Under the pieces are notes generated by a model. The model was given only the letters and a program-made list of their open reading frames with translations. It was not told the DNA's origin and made no database searches. The position numbers were made by a program, and so were the translations under genes. DNA of 64,000 nucleotides from Mesocentrotus franciscanus (lineage: Eukaryota > Echinodermata > Echinoidea > Camarodonta > Strongylocentrotidae), in the NCBI GenBank assembly GCA_037976565.1, contig CP137673.1, positions 62,001 to 126,000 of the forward strand, given 5' to 3'. Shown here one piece after another: positions 58,401 through 64,000 of the stretch (within the stretch, counting starts at the first letter, position 1; each line of letters starts with the position of its first letter).

Positions 58401-61400
58401 TACAGTTTGAAACTGATCACAAATCCTCAACAATAGAAATGGGTGATTGAGGGATGATCCCAAGACTTGTGACTAATTAATATAACTTAATGTGCAACTC
58501 TGTTTAAAACAGAGCCCAGTAGAGCTAGATGCCATTCCTTAAAGCCTATCTGCACTAGTAGCCAGGAAGGATTAGACCTCCCTGCATGGTCACTGACAGG
58601 TGGTTATCTCATCAAATCAGCTCTCAATTAACATAAGAAATTAGGCATTGTTTGCTAAATAAGAGGGCGCAAGTAGCTATAAGTAGTGAAGTGGGGCTTT
58701 GAGAGTTATACATATTACCACTGAATAGGAATGTGTAGACCACTGGGATATAGTGCCAGGGTGACTCACAGTCCGTGCCTAAACGTTGTTATCATATAGA
58801 AGTTGACCGTCATACATTGGAATGAGTAGAAGAGGACTTTTCGATAAGCCTAATATACAACCATTACCAATATTCAACCTGTAACATGCTTTTTTAATAT
58901 ATTTTTACCTCTAATATTTTTACCTCTGACATTTTTACCTCTGACATTTTTTCCTCTGATATTTTGACCTCTGACATTTTGACCTCTGACATTTTTTCCT
59001 CTGACATTTTTACCTGCATGGCACCGAATGGTCATATGTTTTGTGCTGCGCAAAGACTCAATCAGTTTAATTTTGGCCATTACAAGAAGTGGGTTTTTGA
59101 TGTAGACAAATGCTGCATGTACCTGTTACAGATCATTTTATGTATTTTATTACCAAAGTAAAAAATAAGTCAGTCAGTCACTCAATAGTGTCTGAAAGTG
59201 ACGTCTATAAAGTAAACAAGTTTCCTTGCATAATTTGAATATTAGGACACTGCTAACGTTTAAATTTCACAGATGCATGTAGGACATACATGGCATATTC
59301 ATGATTCCTGCAATGTTCTACAGAATTTGATGTTGGCTGCAAAAGGGACACAGTATCTTTAACCCTAAACCAAATAGCAACCCTATAAACCTAACCTTAT
59401 ATCTTTGATAAAATAAAGCCAAGAGCAAATGTAGCAGAAACATGTGTCGGATCACCAGTTATGTGCATACATGTGCTGATGAACGCAATGAATCAGGATG
59501 GTGAATTAGAAGTGTACTTGAGATTTAAAAAAATACTTGTTTTCTGACTTTATGACAGGAAGAGAGAAACCTCACTTATTTTGACATTTATTTTGAGAAA
59601 GAAAATTGAATGAATATATTACATACATACATACATTTTAGTCAAACGTAACTGTCACCTGTAGCTTGTATATATAACACAAAAATTCTGAAATTCCTAC
59701 AGAGATGTAGTCCCACATTGCATAGGTTATAAGCTCTTGTGGATCAATGGGTTGTACAAACCAAAAGAAATTGGAAAATGAAGTATCATTTAAGCCCTGT
59801 TTAGATATGATGCTGTAAAAAAAAAAAAATTTATTCATGACGTGTAACATGCTCCACATTCATGTATCGTTATAACAACGAGCCCAGTGAATATGTGTAA
59901 GATACTAGACCTTTCTTGTGCGCAGTTGCCATACATTTACACGTTATAAAAAAACCCACTGGTTTACCACTTCATGTCTATACGGGTCCTTATCCTTAGA
60001 TTATCCAATAGAGTGGTGAAGTGTGACGTCATCAAAAATCTATTTTTGGAATTTCTCAATTTTTTCTTCATTTTCCGTAAGACCACCAAAAATAATGTCC
60101 AAATGTCGAAAACCAATTTAATATGTTAAGTATTGGCTGAGATATGACCATCTAAATAAAGATTGCCTATGGGAACTCAGTGTTATATTGCTCTGGCTCC
60201 TAATGTTATGAGCCAGAGCAATATAACACTGAATTCCCATAGGCAATCTTTTTACTCAGATGGTCATATCTCGGCAAATACTTAACATATTCAATTGGTT
60301 TTCGACATTTGGACATTATTTGGTGGTCTTACGGAAAATGAAGAAAATTGAGAAATTCAAAATAGATTTGATGACGTCACAGCTTCGGTACTCTATAGGG
60401 TGACTATCAAGCCCCATTCAGATAAAACAACCGCAAAAAAGAAAGGCGTCGCGGTTAACTTAATACGTGTATAGGACCTTTTTGGGCGCAGATGCCATTC
60501 ACTTACATGTATTAAGTTAGCTCTAGCTGTGTTATATAAGATACAGAAATGTGTAGCATATACTACCACTTACGTCATTACCAAAAACAAAACAAAGGGT
60601 TTTTTCCACATCATATCTGAACATAGCCTTTAGTCAAGGCACTCATATGCTGTTATTTCCCTAAACGCGCCTGAATTCATAGACTAACTGTGATCCGTGG
60701 GACGATCGAGGTACGTCAGCATCTCGGCCTTTACTAACCTGAGTGGTTGTTGTAGTTTATTTCTTTTCTTTTGTATTATATTTCCTCTACCAAATCGGTA
60801 GATAACATGCAAAGAAGCTTACCCAGAAAGCCGGCCAAACCGCCCCTTCCAATCCGACGCACCAATCAGAGTAGACGATTCGAGAAAACTTTATGAATAT
60901 TCATTATCAACATACATATTCATAAATAAATTTTTGAGCGATTACAGAACATGGCGAGCGGCGAAGGAGATTTCTTATCAAAGAGCCTTGAATATGCGGC
61001 CGAAAGCTTGAAATTATCATCTTATAAGGAGTTACAATCAAAAGCTATAAAATCAGCAGTGAAAAGGGAAGATGTATTTGTTAATCTTCCAACCGGTTAT
61101 GGCAAATCTGCGATTTTTCAAGCCATTCCACTGTCCAGTCGCTGCGCGCTGCCAGCACACCATCCCCATCGGCGTCTCCTCCCAAAGCTGCCCAGAGTTC
61201 GGCGGGAGGTACTACTCACACTGCAGTGACTGCACTCTCCATTGAAGTTATCGTTTCACCTCTCATTGCTTTAATGAAGGATCAGGTGTGTAATAATTGA
61301 ATCCAAATTGTTGTGAACAGGACAAGACCAGGTCCTTATTTCATAAAGAAATGATTGCAAGTTTTCTACACAATACATAATCTTACTAATTAGATACGAG

Positions 61401-63221
61401 TCGCACATGATTTTATTTTTAGTATAACTATAAGTTAGATTTGCATATCGTCGCTGGGGTGACAACATATGACCTCAACAAATGTTCAGGAGAGCTGAAA
61501 AACATGGCTGCCTTATCATGCAAGTCACTGGAGACAACCAACTTTCATTTCTCATTTGTGGCCTCGTCATTGCAATGCGTCCTAGCTGTAAAATTATGAA
61601 GAAAACTCATTTTCACAAAATATTAAATTACGAAGTCTCGTCACCCAAGCGACGATGTGTCGTAGACTTCATTGCCCGTTTCAGAAAGAATTTGTTGTGA
61701 TTAATCATGAGTTTTCTTAACGATTTGCCATAGAGCTGCGATTAATCTTGATACTTGTCCGATTGAAATCAATCGCAGCCCAATGGCAACAATTTCTTTG
61801 TGAAACTGGGCCCAGACTGTGGAGGAGGGATGGCGATGAGATAGTCTGAAGCCTTCGGACTAGCATTATTGCTATTAATTAGTAATATGTTGGTTGGTTC
61901 AACAATCGAATGTAGCTCTTTTTGATGAGCAAAAAAAAAAAAAAAAGGATACAAAGGTAATTTCATAATTCTTGCACTTCTCTTGCAGATATTTTGGTAA
62001 AACTAAAACTTCCAACAAAAAAAATTCAACGATTGAATGATTTTTAATGTTGGATTTAAGAAATTTTAAACTTCATAGTTTCCTCCCCTTTTCTGTTAAA
62101 TTGATAAACTTTTGTGTTAATTGGTCACAGGAAAATTTCTCATATTGCTCCACCTTACGTAAACAAACAGAACATATCCTGTGGACTGTCAAGTCAACAG
62201 ATCTCAAATCTGAAATCAATGTTACGAGCTTCTCGGCTTTTCTGTCACAAACTAACACATACTTTGTACACTGGACTAAGTCTTTTCCACAAACAACACA
62301 AGTTCTTCTTGAGCTTAATTGGTGGGTGTTTACCTCTAACTCTTTTGTCTGGAGCCAGAAATACACTTTTAGTAGGTGTGTTCTCCATGTCTGCTGCACA
62401 TGATGCTAATCAATGAAAATTCAACAAATGTCGCCCCAAAACAAGAGAAATTAGAAATAATTCACTTGCAGCTATCTCAGCCCTGCAAATTCAAAGCTCC
62501 ATGAACGCAAAGACTATTGTTTTCACAGATATTCACGTGTACCGAAAGTTCACGTGTTGTACAATAACAATTCCGACCAGCTGATCGCGCGAACCACTAT
62601 GCGTAGGTTAAAATGAAAAACAAGGGAGCAAAATTTTACTATATATCTACTAAAGTAGCAAAATAATGAATACCCTAGTCAATAAGTAGTATATTATTTT
62701 TGATAAATTCATATTTTATTCAAAATTGAACTAGATATTATTTTTTTTTTAGTACATTTGAATACCGATTCCCCCACAATTTCATGGACGAAGCCATGTT
62801 AAACACCGCGGTTAAAACAATTACGATTGGCCACGATCATCACTAGCTGCTGTATATGTAAGAGCCTCATGCATATGCACATAGCAAAGGCCAAGCCGCT
62901 GAAGCGGCTCGGTCCAGCCAGGGTGGTCCAGCGATCACTGCTGTAAAGCCACACTGCGTTAGTCTATTTTCAGACCCTACTCGGCAGACAAGCAGCGCGC
63001 GAGGCCTTGTCCAAAGGCTAATCTGAACAAGGCTCAGAGTAGCTCCATTAGACCAATGGGATATATAGTGCCAGTGTGATGTAGGATTCAGTCTGTGCCT
63101 AAACGTTGTTAGCATATAAATACGTTGACAATCATACATACCGATACATAGGAATGAGTAGAAGAGGACTAATGATGAGAAACTGCATGTCATTGGCTAG
63201 GTACCAACTTGGATGTATGCA
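52290..63221 (-). CDS. NRF-6-like acyltransferase-3 membrane protein, C-terminal exons
   Basis: Six minus-strand exons join in frame: 63221-63142, 57226-57110, 56316-56199, 54061-53872, 53055-52910 and 52433-52290. The total is 795 bases, 264 codons plus TGA, with every intron GT-AG. The order matches the nose-resistant-to-fluoxetine (NRF-6) family: SWYLANDMQFLIISPLLLIP, YGVKGMIVLI, YIKPYCRIPPYLLGMALGY, FSRFTWALAVSWVIFACHYG, LSWNFWVPLGRLNYVAYIIH and LCVLVEFPFCNMEKIL. About seven membrane helices are visible, and the conserved His of YIIH is present. The family is thought to move acyl groups or lipids across membranes; the exact substrate is unknown. The N-terminal NRF domain and first helices lie beyond 64000. 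No break is seen. Confidence 0.9.
52910..53055 (-). CDS. NRF-6-like exon
   Basis: Acceptor TTGCAG, donor GTAAGT. It encodes VVNDILSWNFWVPLGRLNYV and AYIIHVPIIK, the W-x-P-L-x-R-L-x-Y block with the conserved His. Confidence 0.9.
53649..53854. mobile_element. GCATTTGCTCC MITE, telomere-like interior (copy 2)
   Basis: The ends GCATTTGCTCCTGCGACAAT and ATAGTCGCAAGAGCAAGTGC are inverted copies. The interior runs GGTTAGGGTT, GGTTTAGGGTTAGG and similar. It has the same design as 22226-22415. Confidence 0.7.
53872..54061 (-). CDS. NRF-6-like exon
   Basis: Acceptor ATCTAG, donor GTATGT. It encodes two helices, ending in TWALAVSWVIFACHYGYG, a strongly conserved block in NRF-6 proteins. A MITE ends 16 bases inside the following intron. 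Confidence 0.9.
54625..54765. mobile_element. MITE with GGCCCCGTCTTACAAAGAGTT ends (copy 1)
   Basis: Ends CCCCGTCTTACAAAGAGTT and AACTCTTTGTAAGACGGGG are inverted, with ATCAATCG words inside. It lies in an NRF-6-like intron. A second copy at 58075-58205 is over 90% alike by eye. Confidence 0.8.
54768..54892 (-). pseudogene. LINE C-terminal fragment
   Basis: The minus strand reads GRGRPAKTYIDVVREDTGLE, then a stop and DLGNAMSDR. This is the short tail that ends many RTE/Jockey-type reverse transcriptases, here as a 40-codon relic with a stop. Confidence 0.55.
54907..55951 (+). mobile_element. Possible solo LTR
   Basis: The stretch differs sharply in composition from the intron around it (pyrimidine-rich, CpG-rich to 55640). 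It begins TGTAGCGACTC, has an AATAAA-type signal in CTCAATAAAC near 55878 and ends near CGTAGCTA. The termini are only partly inverted, no target duplication is seen, and no gag or pol is present. Confidence 0.3.
56199..56316 (-). CDS. NRF-6-like exon
   Basis: Acceptor CCACAG, donor GTAAGT. It encodes SIYIKPYCRIPPYLLGMALG, the family's I-Y-x-K-P-x-C-R-x-x-P-Y motif, and a basic loop (GKKKIKLSP). Confidence 0.9.
57110..57226 (-). CDS. NRF-6-like exon
   Basis: Acceptor ATGCAG, donor GTAAGA. It encodes a membrane helix (GMIVLIMMCVASFITTAML) and then a loop ending LFDLKSPAG. Its phase fits the exons on both sides. Confidence 0.85.
58075..58205. mobile_element. MITE with GGCCCCGTCTTACAAAGAG ends (copy 2)
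   Basis: It matches 54625-54765 almost throughout, with the same orientation and the same inverted ends. It lies in the longest NRF-6-like intron. Confidence 0.8.
58734..58850 (-). pseudogene. Relic copy of an NRF-6-like exon and its flank
   Basis: CCTAAACGTTGTTATCATAT and GGAATGAGTAGAAGAGGACT match 63095-63115 and 63151-63170. The copied segment covers the 3' part of the 63142-63221 exon and the intron beyond. The donor region (ATACATACCGATACATA) is partly deleted, so this copy cannot splice. Confidence 0.65.
58907..59015 (-). repeat. 15-bp tandem repeat, about seven copies
   Basis: The unit is ATTTTTACCTCTGAC with T/G and C/T variants. Because 15 is a multiple of three, the minus strand stays open with a five-residue period (V-R-G-K-N). 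I do not take it as a gene. Confidence 0.85.
59016..59999. other. No gene seen (intron)
   Basis: AT-rich DNA. CCCTAAACC … GCCAAGAGCAAATG at 59362-59428 looks like a piece of the telomere-like MITE family. (CATA)n lies at 59622-59636 and poly-A at 59818-59830. Confidence 0.45.
60005..60405. mobile_element. Long near-perfect hairpin, arms ~190 bases
   Basis: The left arm (AGTGTGACGTCATCAAAAAT … AGCAATATAACACTG in complement) and right arm (AGAGCAATATAACACTGAAT … GATTTGATGACGTCACAGCT) pair over about 190 bases around a loop near 60207. TGACGTCA lies near both outer ends. Confidence 0.85.
60951..61289 (+). pseudogene. RecQ-family helicase, first exon (N-terminal fragment)
   Basis: From ATG 60951 the frame reads MASGEGDFLSKSLEYAAES, then LKLSSYKELQSKAIKSAVKR (the Q-motif/motif 0 region), VFVNLPTGYGKSAIFQAIP (motif I, G-Y-G-K-S), a frame change near 61128, an Ala/Ser/Pro-rich linker and EVIVSPLIALMKDQ (motif Ia) up to a GTGTGT donor at 61290. 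The Walker A is intact. The linker between motifs I and Ia is longer than usual. No later exon of this helicase is visible before 64000, so the locus is partial. It lies on the opposite strand inside the NRF-6-like intron. The frame change suggests a dead copy. Confidence 0.75.
61328..61815. mobile_element. Nested inverted-repeat elements
   Basis: The outer pair is ACCAGGTCCTTATTTCATAA … and TTTCTTTGTGAAACTGGGCC; an inner pair is ATCGTCGCTGGGGTGAC (61446) and GTCACCCAAGCGACGAT (61640). The outer ends resemble the CCCCGTCTTACAAAGAG family in layout. Confidence is modest. Confidence 0.45.
62073..62399 (-). pseudogene. Exon for a four-Cys (C-x2-C … C-x2-C) zinc-binding domain
   Basis: The minus strand encodes CVVCGKDLVQCTKYVLVCDR, then a helical stretch, then RICSVCLRKVEQYEKFSCDQ. 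Two C-x2-C pairs about 50 residues apart resemble ZAD-like N-terminal domains common in uncharacterised echinoderm and cnidarian proteins. Upstream, another frame reads ENTPTKSVFLAPDKRVRGKH, which looks like the natural N-terminus, so a one-base shift near 62310 is likely. The frame ends at TGA 62073 with no donor. Function unknown. Confidence 0.5.
62417..63050. other. No gene seen (intron)
   Basis: AT-rich to 62760, then a GC-richer stretch (62880-63010) with no frame I recognise. Confidence 0.4.
63142..63221 (-). CDS. NRF-6-like exon (first in window)
   Basis: Acceptor ATGCAG, donor GTATGT. It encodes CIHPSWYLANDMQFLIISPL, then LLIPMY and part of an Arg completed by the next exon. WYLANDMQF is the most telling motif of the family. 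Confidence 0.85.
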
Positions 63222-63327
63222 CTGCATGGAGATAAACATGTTACAAAGAAATAAACTTTTTTTTAAAAACACGTACAACTTGTCAAATGTGCATGTATAA
63301 ATCACTACAGGCCAAGATTGGTAATAA

Positions 63328-63720
63328 GTGGGAAAGTGGCTTGGTTTGGATAGAGATGAAATTGAATGGTCTGTTATACACAAAAATAATTTCAAATGCA
63401 CTATAGAAACTCAGTTAAGGTCTTTTTATTTTAAAATGTTTCATAATGCCATAGCCCTAAACTCATTTTTATATAAAATTGGAAGAAGGGATAGTCCTTT
63501 GTGTTATTTCTGTCAGGAGCTTCCTGAAACCTTGATTCATGTATTTTGTAAATGCACACTAGTTGCTCCTATGTGGAAAAAGCTTGCAGATTATATTGAT
63601 AATATGACGAAGGAGACAACATTGTACTTTGAGTTCGCTCATATATTTGGTATTGATATCGGTGGCAGGCATGATGTATGTATTAATTTTGTTATTCCTG
63701 TGCCTCAAATTTTATATTAG
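63328..63720 (+). pseudogene. LINE C-terminal fragment with zinc knuckle
   Basis: The frame reads FKCTIETQLRSFYFKMFHNA, then CYFCQELPETLIHVFCKCTL and PMWKKLADYI. The C-x2-C … H-x3-C knuckle (zf-RVT) is the same domain as in the LINE at 36055-36110, but the two are clearly different in sequence. There is no reverse transcriptase upstream, so it is 5'-truncated just past the NRF-6-like exon. It lies in the intron upstream of that exon. Confidence 0.65.
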
Positions 63721-64000
63721 TCGCTGTAAATTTAAAGAGGTAGAATAAATTTCCAGGGCTTCCTTTCTTTGTAAATGTGAAACAGAAAATTGAATATAAA
63801 ATAGCAGAGATAAAGGTAAATTGAGTTCCCACTTTAGGAAATGGTCACTTTATTTCTTGTATAATTTTGGTCCCCTGGCATTTAATAAACTTCCTTATTG
63901 TCAATTAGGTTATTCTATTGTTAATATTACTGTATTTCAGTGGAGCCTCTCCTTGACGAGTCCAGTCTCGGTTTTCTTACATGATATATAATCTTGATGC

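Noticed and set aside
58874..59080. Frame encoding V-R-G-K-N repeats
   Set aside because: The 15-base period of the repeat explains it; no start context or conservation.

Overview
This window is nuclear DNA from an animal, most likely a marine deuterostome and probably an echinoderm of the sea-urchin type. It is AT-rich, with sparse GT-AG split exons in a sea of short inverted-repeat elements, tandem arrays and dead transposons. The ACATGTAC and TAGGCCTA words that recur throughout are common in sea urchin DNA. The species call is inference. There is a 500-base assembly gap at 20568-21067. I see no rRNA, tRNA or CRISPR locus.

Four cellular-looking coding loci can be traced. (1) 1476-13838, plus strand: an 11-exon gene for a protein of about 750 residues with a DUF7869-like core. 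All splice sites are intact, but there are five small frame breaks in exons 6 and 8. Its conserved acidic residues sit in an order that recalls DDE transposases, so it is the best candidate here for an under-described system. (2) 18259-19558, minus strand: the C-terminal half of a RecQ-family helicase, broken by several frameshifts. A second, separate RecQ first exon lies at 60951-61289, plus strand. (3) 28174-31037, minus strand: a small unrecognised coiled-coil gene whose coding exon has been split by a PIF/Harbinger element (about 28317-30061). (4) 52290-63221, minus strand: the last six exons of an NRF-6-like acyltransferase-3 membrane protein. They join in frame to 264 codons plus a stop, and the N-terminal exons lie beyond the window.

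Between these genes the window is repeats. 1-14 kb: the DUF7869 gene with hairpin elements and a SINE in its introns. 14.3-16.0 kb: a degenerate repeat family, then a 35-bp satellite. 22-28 kb: nested inverted-repeat elements, a ~155-bp array and a 165-bp satellite with dimeric structure. 32.4-41.0 kb: a pair of inverted arrays of a CCGAA-type repeat, enclosing a 5'-truncated L1/Tx1-like LINE and several MITEs. 41.5-44.8 kb: two tandem copies of a terminal-inverted-repeat element. 46.3-47.6 kb: a GC-rich tandem array. 48.0-48.4 and 60.0-60.4 kb: near-perfect hairpins. 63.3-63.7 kb: a LINE 3' fragment.

The loci do not form a pathway. The DUF7869 gene, the RecQ fragments, the zinc-binding exon at 62.1-62.4 kb and the Harbinger and LINE remains all look like mobile or recently amplified families. 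The NRF-6-like gene is the one locus that looks intact and under selection.
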